NCBI GenBank assembly: GCA_964412555.1
Contig: CAYPPG010000012.1
Span: 1-64,000 of the forward strand
DNA from: CAYPPG01 sp964412555
GTDB taxonomy: Bacteria; Hinthialibacterota; Hinthialibacteria; Hinthialibacterales; Hinthialibacteraceae
Length of the DNA stretch: 64,000 nt
Reading direction: 5' to 3'
In this document: positions 42,309 through 51,387 of the stretch, in pieces
Position numbering within the stretch: position 1 is the stretch's first letter
Layout of the letters: every line of letters begins with the position of its first letter
Notes under the pieces: generated by a model
Seen by the model: only the letters and a program-made list of their open reading frames with translations
Told to the model about the DNA's origin: nothing
Database searches by the model: none
Program-made: the position numbers and the translations under genes

Positions 42309-43120
42309 CGTTTGTGAACCCATCGGGCGGGATAGAAATCATTGTGCATGTATTCACGCTCGATGATTCTTCCTTCTCGTGACCGAACACGATACAAAAC
42401 GATTTCGACGGCAGGTTGGGATTCTTGCTCCGGATGAGGACTGGGGGCTTCCGTAATCTCCGTTTCCAATGTCAGTTCATCCCGTAAGGGAACGTCCCCA
42501 TAAATTTCGAAGGTCACGGCAAACTCAGATACCGATCCGATAATCTCGATTCGACCTTTGGACGAATTGAGAAAACGAAAATCTTTTGATCCCCAACTCA
42601 CGGTGGCGTCCAATCCTATGGGTAGATAATTGACCGGCGTGTGATGGCGGTGACGTTCCTTAATGGTTAGGTCAGAGAGTAGCACGGCATTATAGAGAGT
42701 GGAGGAAACCTGGCAGATACCCCCTCCGATGACAGGCTTCAAATTTTCGTGAATGATTGCCGGCGCAGGCAAAAAACCGGTGGAATATTCCCGTTTGCCG
42801 ACAGTCTTGTTATACGAAAATGGTTCCCCCGGCCGTATAATCGTACCGGATATTTTCTTCACGGCGGTGCGTACATTTTGAATGCGTTCTACGCTGCTCC
42901 CCGCTAGCGGTGTGCTGCAACTTCCCAATAAATAGGGTAAACGGCTTTCGTTACTGGGAGCGCGGCCATCATTGGCCGCACTTGCCACGCAACTCTCTAA
43001 TAAAAAAGAGACACGGCTTCCCTCTCCATACACAGGATAAAATGATCCAGCGGTGACAAATAAGAAAAACAACAAGACACAAAACAGTATCTGTTTATCG
43101 AAGTGATTCTTTGGTTTCAT
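42305..43120 (-). CDS. VanW family protein
   Basis: About 271 aa from ATG 43120 with GAGGAA 8 nt upstream. It has a signal peptide (FDKQILFCVLLFFLFVTAGS), then the VanW core: LLGSCSTPLAG, GTIIRPGEPFSYNKTVGKRE, GGGICQVSSTLYNAVLLSDL, HHTPVNYLPIGLDATVSWGS. VanW proteins are cell-wall-associated and of unknown biochemical role, although first met in a vancomycin cluster. The segment SAANDGRAPS near the N-terminus is encoded by a copy of the family B palindrome (42957-42985), an apparent in-frame insertion. It overlaps the foldase gene by 26 bp. Confidence 0.85.
   Translation of the reverse strand: MKPKNHFDKQILFCVLLFFLFVTAGSFYPVYGEGSRVSFLLESCVASAANDGRAPSNESRLPYLLGSCSTPLAGSSVERIQNVRTAVKKISGTIIRPGEPFSYNKTVGKREYSTGFLPAPAIIHENLKPVIGGGICQVSSTLYNAVLLSDLTIKERHRHHTPVNYLPIGLDATVSWGSKDFRFLNSSKGRIEIIGSVSEFAVTFEIYGDVPLRDELTLETEITEAPSPHPEQESQPAVEIVLYRVRSREGRIIEREYMHNDFYPARWVHKR
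42957..42985. repeat. Family B palindrome inside a coding region
   Basis: GGGAGCGCGGCCATCATTGG, then CCGCACTT, matches the intergenic element at 49667-49695. It lies within the VanW gene without breaking the frame, in a segment that separates the signal peptide from the conserved core. Confidence 0.7.
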
Positions 43121-44363
43121 CGGTTTGTTCCTCTGTTTCTTCGCGTTCCGAAGATGGAATATCCAACTTGACCAAGTAGCGAAATTCCATTTCACCCATC
43201 AGTTGCTTCAGCGTTTCACTTTCCTGTGACCATGACGGTTCACCTCTTTTCTGGCGATGGCTGCCGGAAACATGCTGCCGGAGATAACGTTCGAAGAGAG
43301 TATCTGCGATATGGTATTTGGAAAATGCTTCACTTTTCTGTGCCACTTCCATACTTTGATCGATCTCCAAGGAATAGGCGGAGCGTAAGACGGCTTCTCG
43401 ATAGGTTTTGGACGATTCCGCATCGGACATATTCAATAAATCATCGGAAAGCCCCAACAAGGCATATTGTTTGTTCATGCGTTTTTTTTCCAGCAAGATT
43501 TCTTTGAGTTGGGGGATACATTTCTCGAAGGGGATCAATCCTTCCGGTTCTTTATCCATCAGCTGAATGAAATGGTAGGTATTATTGACTTGGATAGGCC
43601 CTGTAATTTCTCGCACGTCGAGGGACCATAATGCACGATCGAATGGTTCCGCCAACGCTCCTTTCGTCAGCCACCCCAATTCTCCTACATTTGAAATACT
43701 GTCTGGAGTCGTTTCAAAAATCAAGTCGCGAAAATCTTCTCCCATTTGCAAGCGTTCCCAGACGCTTTCAACCGTCAATCCAAAAGGATCGTCTTCTTCC
43801 CCCAGTTCTTCTTCATAAAACATGATATGACGCGCATATCTTTTTCCTTCTCGATAAAACTCTTCCCGATGCTTAAGATAATAGGCAAGCATTTCTTTTC
43901 GCGTGACTTCCGGTTTAATTTTCGCCAATTCTTGTTCCACGACATGGATCAGCAATTCTTCTTTGTATTCCTTGATTTCTTGTTGGACCGATTCAACGTC
44001 TGTGGCTTCCGGTAGTTCGTTGAGATATTCCACGAGCGCAATATGTTTGATGACACGGTTGAGAAGAATCTGAAATTGCCGTGAGTCTAGCCATTCCGGA
44101 TCTTCCTGCTCCAACCCGTTGACGTCTTCCGGATTCAATTCCAATGCCCGTAAAATAGGGCCTTGAGTGACCGGTGGATATGCGAAATAGGATTGAATAT
44201 CTTCCCGGCTCACAGTCCCCCCTTCATAGATCGCAACCACACCGGAGCGTACGAGCCGATCCATCATTCGTTTCCAACTTTCCTGGTAATACAGAACGAA
44301 TAACAGCCCCAAAAAAACGGGGACTAAAAAAATCAATATAGTGAATCGATTGTAGTGTTTCAT
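43095..44363 (-). CDS. Membrane-anchored PpiC/SurA-type peptidyl-prolyl isomerase
   Basis: About 422 aa from ATG 44363; ATG 44417 would add a charged 18-residue N-terminus. One membrane helix (ILIFLVPVFLGLLFVLYY) anchors it, with the rest in the periplasm. Residues ~40-160 are SurA-like chaperone helices, and the parvulin domain (about 180-290) has RYARHIMFYEE, VGELGWLTKGALAEPFDRAL and YHFIQLMDKEPEG. It probably folds or escorts the secreted products encoded downstream (VanW, AMMECR1, alpha-2-macroglobulin). It is the first gene of that operon. Confidence 0.85.
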   Translation of the reverse strand: MKHYNRFTILIFLVPVFLGLLFVLYYQESWKRMMDRLVRSGVVAIYEGGTVSREDIQSYFAYPPVTQGPILRALELNPEDVNGLEQEDPEWLDSRQFQILLNRVIKHIALVEYLNELPEATDVESVQQEIKEYKEELLIHVVEQELAKIKPEVTRKEMLAYYLKHREEFYREGKRYARHIMFYEEELGEEDDPFGLTVESVWERLQMGEDFRDLIFETTPDSISNVGELGWLTKGALAEPFDRALWSLDVREITGPIQVNNTYHFIQLMDKEPEGLIPFEKCIPQLKEILLEKKRMNKQYALLGLSDDLLNMSDAESSKTYREAVLRSAYSLEIDQSMEVAQKSEAFSKYHIADTLFERYLRQHVSGSHRQKRGEPSWSQESETLKQLMGEMEFRYLVKLDIPSSEREETEEQTDETKESLR

Positions 44364-44621
44364 GATTTTCCAAAAACGTCTCGCATCTCTATACAGTGAT
44401 TGTAATGCGATTCGCACAACAAGGACACATCCGATACAAAGTGATTGCTAGAATATCACATCCAAGGAGTATCGTCCTCGGAGTGGCGTGATCCGAAAAG
44501 CACCGCTCTTTCAACTTTGACTTCTGGATTTTCATTATAGACTATTTTAACGATAAAAATATTCAACGAATACAGGAATTACAGCTGACTCATTTGTTCC
44601 GTTTATGATGAAGAGAATGTT
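44364..44621. other. Divergent spacer
   Basis: 258 bp between the foldase operon (minus) and the DUF4159 gene (plus). TTGACT at 44517 has no -10 box at normal spacing. No palindromic repeat is present, unlike most other spacers here. Confidence 0.35.
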
Positions 44622-45290
44622 ATGAAAAAAAGTGTGTTTGTTATCGGATTTCTATTGCATGTCTGCGTTTTGTTTGTTTATGCTCAATCTCCGGTCCAGT
44701 TTACCATTGCCCGCTTGCACTATGCCGGCGGTGGAGATTGGTACAGCAATCCGACTTCTTTGCCGAATTTGCTGCGGGAACTCGGCTCGCGGATTCATCT
44801 CGAAACCGCCCGGGAAGAATCGACGGTCAAACCGAGTGATCCGAATATTTTTTCCTATCCGTTGCTTTATATGAACGGCCATGGCACCGTGCGGTTTTCC
44901 GATACCGATGTTGCGAATCTGCGGGAATTTTTCCGCCGCGGTGGTGTCCTCTGGGCGGATGACAATTATGGGATGGATGAGTCATTTCGCCGGGAAATCA
45001 CCAAAGTTTTTCCCGATCGTTCTCTTGTGAAATTGCCCTTCGATCATCCTATTTATTCGATCTATTACACATTTGAACAAGGAATACCTAAAATACACGA
45101 ACATGACGGAGGCCCTCCCCATTTGTATGGAATATATGCCAATGGACGTGTCGCCGTACTCTATTCCTTCAATACCGACATCGGGGACGGGCTTGAAAGC
45201 GAAGGGGTTCATCCGAAAGACACCCCCCAAATCCGCGAACAGGCCATGCGTATGGCGATCAATATTGTTCTCTATGTTTTGTCCAGTTGA
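44622..45290 (+). CDS. Exported DUF4159 protein
   Basis: This 222-aa protein has a signal peptide ending VYAQS. The DUF4159 pattern is clear: FTIARLHYAGGGDWYSNPTS, YPLLYMNGHGTVRFSD, LREFFRRGGVLWADDNYG and a C-terminal IREQAMRMAINIVLYVL. The fold is related to class I glutamine amidotransferase-like proteins without the catalytic residues. In other bacteria it is found with MoxR and VWA genes, often at the cell surface; here it stands alone. Function unknown. Confidence 0.88.
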   Translation: MKKSVFVIGFLLHVCVLFVYAQSPVQFTIARLHYAGGGDWYSNPTSLPNLLRELGSRIHLETAREESTVKPSDPNIFSYPLLYMNGHGTVRFSDTDVANLREFFRRGGVLWADDNYGMDESFRREITKVFPDRSLVKLPFDHPIYSIYYTFEQGIPKIHEHDGGPPHLYGIYANGRVAVLYSFNTDIGDGLESEGVHPKDTPQIREQAMRMAINIVLYVLSS

Positions 45291-45492
45291 TGAAAGGGAA
45301 TACTTTTAGATACTATTCGTTGTATCGCCACCGTCACGGCGGCCTAAATAGTTGTTAGTAGGATGGCGGTATCTGAGGGGAATGGCTTTTATCCTTGCCT
45401 TGCTTGAATTCAAAGGATACTATCGAGTAACGTATTGTTCGACAAGAACATTTCTTTGCATCCCATACCCGGCTTGGTGAGACGAAGAAGCG
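45291..45492. repeat. Spacer with a family D palindrome
   Basis: CGCCACCGTCACGGCGG at about 45331-45347 is a decayed relative of the elements near 10361, 11580 and 49820. No gene seen. Confidence 0.45.
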
Positions 45493-47166
45493 ATGACGAT
45501 GCGAATCGAAAACAAATTGCGGGATGATCGAGAGAAACTGACCTTTCGGCTTCTTCTTCTCAATAAATGGTTCCTGATTCCGTCGGCAGTTCTCTACGAA
45601 TGGTTTTTAACCATTTCACCCTTTCGCGGAGATGTCGATGAATTTGTTCAACCTACGATTCTCTACACCGGCGCTTCCCTGATCATCATCGTTCTCCTTT
45701 GGACGACTTATCATCGCTATGCGGAACGGGAAACGGATTGGTTTTATTACAGACGGACGATACTCCTCAGTATTCTTTCCTATTTGTGCGATGTTGCATT
45801 TGTCTTTTTCCTTATTTTCGTCCCCGCGGAAGCAGGAAACATTCTGTGGATTTTATTTCTTCCTCCTCTTTTTCTGATTTTACTCGTTCCCCGGTTGAAG
45901 CGATTTCCTCAACTGATCATCGATTTCACGGCAACATTGGTCGTCTTGATTACTATTCTGGGACATTTGCGTTTTCTGGATCAATCCCAAACGATCGAAT
46001 CCTGGATCAGCGCTCCCCATTTTGTGCTTTGCGATATTCTTCTCTGTATCTTCGGGTTGTTGTTTACCTTTATGTCCCTTCGGTGTGTTCGGAATTGGAT
46101 CGATACCGTGAATTCAGATACTGAAACGATCAGCGGCGGATACAAACTGTGGACTGAAATATTGCTGCAATTTCCAGCCGATTTTTTTCTGGTAAACGAC
46201 CAGGGGGAACTGATCGTCGCTTCCAATGGCGCACGGAAATTGCTATCCCTACCCCAACCGGAACAGCGCGAATGGCCGGAGGAAACCCAGCCGATTCGCA
46301 ACTCGATCCTGCTGCGTTTTCATTCGGAAAAAGATATGGATCAAGCGATCACGGTTCCGGATGATACGTTGAAGACACCACTCAAGATTTATCTTTCTTT
46401 TTTCGGTTTTCAACAAGAGCGCTACTGTATCGCTATCGTCCAGGAAGATCATCCGGAAAGTAAGACACCGGTTAGCATTCTCCGTTCGGATCGATTGACA
46501 ATCGCCGGCCAAATCGCAGCCGGGCTGGCGCATGAATTGGGCAATCCACTGGGGGTGATTCAATCCTGCGCATCGTATCTTCATCACAAAAGTACGCAGG
46601 ATGATCCCAATCATGAAGAGTACGAACTGATTGAGAAAGAATCCCGCCGCTGCCATAATCTCATCGAGCGTCTGCTTTCGTTGGCGTCGCCGAAGCGGGA
46701 TACTCCGGCGTTGCATGATTTGCGGGAAATCCTCGATCATTCGATCTCGCTGGTCCGGTATCAAGCGGGAGAACGACAGATCGATGTGGATACTCCTACG
46801 CAGCCGGTTCCCGTCCATGTCAATGAAGGCCAACTATCGGCCGTGTTTATCAACTTATTTTTGAATGCCCTGCAAAGCATGGATCAGGCGACATCCGATG
46901 CCAAATTGCGCGTTCACATGCGGACCCGCGGGAACGAGGCAATTGTGGATGTAACAGACGAAGGCGTCGGCATCTCGGCGGAAGAATTGGAACAAATTTT
47001 CGATCCGTTTTTTACCAAACGGGCTGAGGGAACCGGACTGGGTCTTTCCATCGTCCATCAGGTTGTCAATACGATCGGTGGAAGGATCGATGTAGCCAGC
47101 ATCCCCGGTTCCGGTACGACATTCACCGTGTATTTATCCTTGCACCAGGAGGCGGAAAAAGAATAA
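45493..47166 (+). CDS. Membrane sensor histidine kinase (NtrB/AtoS class)
   Basis: This 557-aa protein has six N-terminal membrane helices (to about residue 210) without a large periplasmic loop, a degenerate PAS-like segment (LLQFPADFFLVNDQGELIVA), then the kinase core. The H-box is AAGLAHELGNPLGVIQSCAS, the N-box INLFLNALQSM, G1 VTDEGVGIS and G2 GTGLGLSIVHQVV. The ELGNPLG H-box is typical of kinases that pair with NtrC-type sigma-54 activators; a candidate partner is encoded at 59146. The stop codon directly abuts the next ATG, so it is co-translated with the O-antigen-ligase protein. Confidence 0.9.
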   Translation: MTMRIENKLRDDREKLTFRLLLLNKWFLIPSAVLYEWFLTISPFRGDVDEFVQPTILYTGASLIIIVLLWTTYHRYAERETDWFYYRRTILLSILSYLCDVAFVFFLIFVPAEAGNILWILFLPPLFLILLVPRLKRFPQLIIDFTATLVVLITILGHLRFLDQSQTIESWISAPHFVLCDILLCIFGLLFTFMSLRCVRNWIDTVNSDTETISGGYKLWTEILLQFPADFFLVNDQGELIVASNGARKLLSLPQPEQREWPEETQPIRNSILLRFHSEKDMDQAITVPDDTLKTPLKIYLSFFGFQQERYCIAIVQEDHPESKTPVSILRSDRLTIAGQIAAGLAHELGNPLGVIQSCASYLHHKSTQDDPNHEEYELIEKESRRCHNLIERLLSLASPKRDTPALHDLREILDHSISLVRYQAGERQIDVDTPTQPVPVHVNEGQLSAVFINLFLNALQSMDQATSDAKLRVHMRTRGNEAIVDVTDEGVGISAEELEQIFDPFFTKRAEGTGLGLSIVHQVVNTIGGRIDVASIPGSGTTFTVYLSLHQEAEKE

Positions 47167-49659
47167 ATGGCGAAGCGATATACTCCACCACCATCCCCGA
47201 TTGTTTCCTATTTGGATTTATTGCTGCAATTGACACTGCTCTTCCAGATTTTATCGACGGCGTTATATTTCAACGGCTATTTCACCAATCCGCTGGTGAA
47301 TAAATTCTTGCTCGGAGAAGTCTTAGCGCTGACGGCGTGGTTGTTTTTCCTTGCAAAAGCAGTGTTTGAAAAACGGTTTTTACTGGTCTGGAGTCCCTAT
47401 TATATTCCTGCTCTTATGTTGCTTGTTTGGTCGGGGATTCGGTCGGTTACCGCCCCGACTCCCGCCGCCAATATGAATTTTTACGTTTTTGCTTGTATTC
47501 TCACCGCATTTCCGATTTGGGTAACTCAATTCCGTTTGACTCGGTTTCGCCGCCTCTATGTCTGGGCGCTTTTGTTTGCCGGTGTGTGTTTTATCATTGG
47601 CGGTCTGCGCCAACTGATTATGGAAAATCCGTCTTTCTCTTGGTCTTGGTTTCCCGCTGTCACCCTATCCAGCGGTCAATATGAACGGCAGCGGTTGGGA
47701 GCTTTTCTCGGTCATAACAATGCCGCTTCGGCCTATATCTGGATCACGACGATCTACGCCGGTTATTTATGGTATGCACTCCGACGATACTTCATGTCAG
47801 CCCTTTTGGGTGTGTATATCCTGTTTGCTCTGTTGATTATCTTTTATGGGGGCAGCCGCGGAGTCGCTTTGATGATTCCTCCGTCTCTCCTGGTTATCGG
47901 TATCGGATTGTATTTCACGCTTTTTTCACACCGGAAGGAGATAGAAGTAAATAAGGAAGAAACTTCCAAAACACTAAAACCGATTTACAAGCGCAAACCG
48001 GTTATTATCGTAGCTATTTTAGGTGTGGCATTGATTATTTTGGGGATCATCGTGTTTCGCGCCCCACTGGATCAGAAACAAATCGAAGGCGTATTCAGCC
48101 GCTTTCAAACCTCGACGGAAACCTTGATTTCAGGCACCTATCCTCGCGTATGGGGGATGTCTCTCGTGATGGTTCATGAAGATCCACTCCTTGGTGTCGG
48201 TTTTTCCGCATGGCCTTATCAGTATCCCTATACCCAGGAAAAATGGTATACGGCTCATCCGCAAACCCAGATCGGTTTGCCTCCGTTGAATAAACATACT
48301 CTTCGTGCCCACAACGACTATTTGCAGGCTTGGGCAGAATTAGGTTTTATTGGATTGCTTTGCGTTGTGTGGCTCCTTTTTATTCATGCACGGAATCTCT
48401 ATCAAATCATAAAGAAGCGGCCGATTCCGGCTTTAGCGATTTTCGCGGGAGCGGCAACTATTGCTACTCTTGTCCGTGCAATAGTCGCATTCCCGTTTCA
48501 TGAAGCGGCTGCAAGTTGTCTCTTTATATCAAATCTAGCACTTTTTTCTTGGTATACCTGCAATAAGGAATTTATATGGGAACCACAATGGCTGACTCAA
48601 AAACAGAACAATATTCGTCATCTTGTTCTCGTAATCATTGCAGGTGCTTATCTTGGCCTTATGTATCCGATTAATGCCTATATAGTTGGTGATTTCGGTG
48701 CACGGCTTTATACGCGATGGGTGGATGAAGCGAAACGACAAAGTGATCCAGCGATTATTGCCCAGTATCATGAAAATGGCTTGGAGTATCTGAAGGAATC
48801 TCTGAAATATTATCCGCACAATGGCGAAGCCTGGTTTACTCTCGGTGGAGAAACGTATGGTCGGGCGAAAAATGCTGGAGACGAGCAGATGTTCCTGCAA
48901 GCGATCGAATATATGAATCGTTCGCTCGAAACGTATTCCTATTATGACACCTATGGGCATTTGGGGCGCGCCTATCGATTGGTATGGGAACAGACCGGGA
49001 AGCCGGAGTATTTGGAACAAGCAATCGCGAATTTCGAAAAAGCCGTCTCGATCATGCCGACTTTCGAAGAGGGATGGGCACAGATTGGCTTGCTTTTAGC
49101 CAAGAGTGGGAAAGTCGAAGATGCATTGCATGTGTTTGCAGAGACAGAAATGCGTTTTTCCGGTTTTATCAATCGCACGATCTTTCAAGGGGCGCGGGAC
49201 ATGGAAGCGAACGGCGATCTCGAAACAGCCGCCACGCTCTACAATATCGCTTCAACCATACAGAATGCTTCGATCGAAGAACATTTTCAAGAAACCGTTT
49301 CGTTTTATCTACGGCATGAACGGCCGGAAATGGCGGTCAATTTTATCGCCGGTGGCACGCAAAACCAACCGCCGGAATCACTGACGAAAGCGATTACGGC
49401 ATCCCTGCTTCATTATCTCGACCGGAATGAATTCGACAGTGCTTTAGAGGTGGCGCGGGAATTGTATCGGCAAGAGGCGCTGCAACCGCTGAAAGAAATG
49501 TGGTACTACGCAGGAATTGTCGCGTGGATTGCAGGGAATCCGGTTGAATCGGTTTATTGTTGGGAACACGCCATCGGCGCAGGCATGCCACCGGAGCAAT
49601 TATCAGAACCACTCCGCACCGCAGTTTCCCTCGTCACCCCACCGCTCTATTTCCCGTAA
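47167..49659 (+). CDS. O-antigen ligase/polymerase-like membrane protein with TPR domain
   Basis: This 830-aa protein has about 11 membrane helices in its first ~480 residues with the Wzy/WaaL core: GAFLGHNNAASAYI, RVWGMSLVMVHEDPLLGVGF and the loop LPPLNKHTLRAHNDYLQAWA with its invariant His-Asn-Asp. Residues ~540-800 are tetratricopeptide-type helices (HNGEAWFTLGGETYGRAKNA; YLEQAIANFEKAVSIMP). Ligases of this class join polysaccharide or glycan to a lipid or protein acceptor at the periplasmic face; the TPR part probably recruits a partner. It is encoded directly behind the histidine kinase with no gap. Confidence 0.85.
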   Translation: MAKRYTPPPSPIVSYLDLLLQLTLLFQILSTALYFNGYFTNPLVNKFLLGEVLALTAWLFFLAKAVFEKRFLLVWSPYYIPALMLLVWSGIRSVTAPTPAANMNFYVFACILTAFPIWVTQFRLTRFRRLYVWALLFAGVCFIIGGLRQLIMENPSFSWSWFPAVTLSSGQYERQRLGAFLGHNNAASAYIWITTIYAGYLWYALRRYFMSALLGVYILFALLIIFYGGSRGVALMIPPSLLVIGIGLYFTLFSHRKEIEVNKEETSKTLKPIYKRKPVIIVAILGVALIILGIIVFRAPLDQKQIEGVFSRFQTSTETLISGTYPRVWGMSLVMVHEDPLLGVGFSAWPYQYPYTQEKWYTAHPQTQIGLPPLNKHTLRAHNDYLQAWAELGFIGLLCVVWLLFIHARNLYQIIKKRPIPALAIFAGAATIATLVRAIVAFPFHEAAASCLFISNLALFSWYTCNKEFIWEPQWLTQKQNNIRHLVLVIIAGAYLGLMYPINAYIVGDFGARLYTRWVDEAKRQSDPAIIAQYHENGLEYLKESLKYYPHNGEAWFTLGGETYGRAKNAGDEQMFLQAIEYMNRSLETYSYYDTYGHLGRAYRLVWEQTGKPEYLEQAIANFEKAVSIMPTFEEGWAQIGLLLAKSGKVEDALHVFAETEMRFSGFINRTIFQGARDMEANGDLETAATLYNIASTIQNASIEEHFQETVSFYLRHERPEMAVNFIAGGTQNQPPESLTKAITASLLHYLDRNEFDSALEVARELYRQEALQPLKEMWYYAGIVAWIAGNPVESVYCWEHAIGAGMPPEQLSEPLRTAVSLVTPPLYFP

Positions 49660-49911
49660 CAATCTGGTCGGAGCGCGGCCATCCTGGCCGCATCTTTCAG
49701 CGTATAGATTCACTTCATCGCTATCAAGAATGGAGTAGCACAAGCATCCCCACCTGCCTCAAATTGCAAGCGAGAACGCTTGCTGGGGGCCAATGGGAAG
49801 GCGTCAGCCAGCCCTTGATACCCACAGTAACGCCGCCGTCTCGGCGGTACGTAAAAAAGCGGACAGGGATGTCCGCGCTCCCAGTGCTCTTGGAATCCCG
49901 CCGATATGTCA
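49660..49911. repeat. Convergent spacer with family B and D palindromes
   Basis: GGAGCGCGGCCATCCTGGCC lies at about 49669, AACGCCGCCGTCTCGGCGG at 49821 (family D) and GCGGACAGGGATGTCCGC at 49859 (family B). They occur between two converging genes, where their stems could double as terminators. Open frames here translate the repeats only. Confidence 0.6.
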
Positions 49912-50907
49912 CTAGGACACCCCATGCAACTTCCTACCCACCGGACCATCAAATCGATTCGTCGTCTTAAACGGCTCGAATTTTCCATCCGCAGCCACTT
50001 TGTTTGTTTTTGACAAAATGGCTGCCCGTTTTTCGTCCGATAGTGGTTTAAAATTTCGGGCGAGTTCGATATTTTTTCGAAGAATTTCCAAGGAATTCAT
50101 CCCGGAAATGACCGTCGCGACCGGAAGATTCATTGCATACGATATAGCTTCTTCCGCCGACACCGTGTTTGTGCGCAGGACGTTTCCCGAAGCCAGGGAC
50201 TTCATTCCCAGAACGGCGATATTGCGTTCTTGGCAGATAGGAAGAATGTTTTTTTCGAAGCTGCGGAAATGAGCGTCGAGGACATTCAACGGCATCTGGA
50301 CCGAATCCCAGTCGTAATCGTGGCTGAGCATTTCCAGAAAATGTTTCGGATTTTTATGTCCGGTAAAGCCGATGTAACGAACCTTCCCGGCTTTCTTCGC
50401 TTGGGCCGCCGCTTCGATTCCACCACCGTCGGAAAAAATCATCTCGGGATCGTCGTCATATACGATTTCATGAAACTGCCACAAGTCGATCACATCCGTT
50501 TTCAGCCGGCGCAGGCTGTCTTCGAGATGCTCCATGGCGGTTTTCTTGTCACGCCCATGGTGCTTGGTCATGAGAAAGACTTTGTCACGCCGTCCGCCTT
50601 CCAACGCCTTCCCCATGATTTCTTCCGACCGACCGCCGAGATACTCCCATGCATTGTCCATGAAAGTCACACCGGAATCGACGGCTTCCTGAACCAAGCG
50701 AATCGCTTCCTTATCATCACGCACCGCCCCGACATGAAAGCCGCCCAGCCCGAGGAGTGATACCTTTTCGCCTGTATCCCCGAATGGACGTAATGGAATG
50801 TCTCCCGTAGAAGAAGGCCAACAGAGCGGAGCGATTGTTGTGGCTAAAACACCGGTTGCGGACTGTTTCAGAAAAGATCGCCGTGTAGAATGAGATTGGA
50901 ATTTCAT
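49912..50907 (-). CDS. Tat-exported aldo/keto reductase
   Basis: About 331 aa from ATG 50907 (AAAGGAAA 9 nt upstream); longer frames run through the divergent DUF4926 gene. A twin-arginine signal (STRRSFLKQSATGVLATTIA) is followed by an aldo/keto reductase barrel. Catalytic residues are in place: FMDNAWEYLGGRS (Asp, Tyr), FLMTKHHG (Lys) and DLWQFHEIVYD (His). NADPH-binding segments near the C-terminus (SLASGNVLRTN; TVISGMNSLEILRKNIE) are present. Substrate unknown; similar exported reductases are common in Planctomycetes-like genomes and often act near sugar catabolism. Confidence 0.88.
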   Translation of the reverse strand: MKFQSHSTRRSFLKQSATGVLATTIAPLCWPSSTGDIPLRPFGDTGEKVSLLGLGGFHVGAVRDDKEAIRLVQEAVDSGVTFMDNAWEYLGGRSEEIMGKALEGGRRDKVFLMTKHHGRDKKTAMEHLEDSLRRLKTDVIDLWQFHEIVYDDDPEMIFSDGGGIEAAAQAKKAGKVRYIGFTGHKNPKHFLEMLSHDYDWDSVQMPLNVLDAHFRSFEKNILPICQERNIAVLGMKSLASGNVLRTNTVSAEEAISYAMNLPVATVISGMNSLEILRKNIELARNFKPLSDEKRAAILSKTNKVAADGKFEPFKTTNRFDGPVGRKLHGVS

Positions 50908-51031
50908 CGGTTGATTTCCTTTCTCTTTATAAGTTTTCTTGTGCTGAGAATGTTTTTGCTGCGTTTCCTGTGAACATTTTACAATGAATGCTAGGATGAA
51001 GATAGTTTGTTTTTGGGAAGGTGAGCAGATA

Positions 51032-51253
51032 ATGAAAGAAAAAAGAGAACCCAAATTATTCGATATCATCGCGTTATTGAAACCAGTGGAAGAAGAAGCA
51101 TTAAAGGCCGGAGATGTGGGAACCGTCGTGGAGATACTGCCCCCGGATGCAGTGGAAGTAGAATTTCTGCATCGCGACGGCCGAACCCGTTGCTTAGCGA
51201 CAGTACCGGTTTCAGATTTGCTAGTGTTAAATCGGGAACGGATGGCAGTTTGA
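51032..51253 (+). CDS. DUF4926 protein
   Basis: This 73-aa protein starts at ATG 51032 (AAGGTGAG upstream), downstream of an in-frame ATG at 50984. KLFDIIALLKPVEEEALKAG, then DVGTVVEILPPDAVEVEF, and the C-terminal LATVPVSDLLVL are the DUF4926 signature. These small proteins often lie beside a DUF6883-type gene in what look like toxin-antitoxin pairs; no such partner is found here. It sits between the aldo/keto reductase and a Uma2-type gene. Confidence 0.75.
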   Translation: MKEKREPKLFDIIALLKPVEEEALKAGDVGTVVEILPPDAVEVEFLHRDGRTRCLATVPVSDLLVLNRERMAV

Positions 51254-51387
51254 TCGAATCTATCTGCGTGAAAAATCACCATTGGACGCGGATCACTCGT
51301 CAATTATTCGCAGATCCATCAATAGACATATCCTCTCCATCCTTGAATCCTGGACATCCTGATTCGGACAATTTCTGGAAGTCAAGA

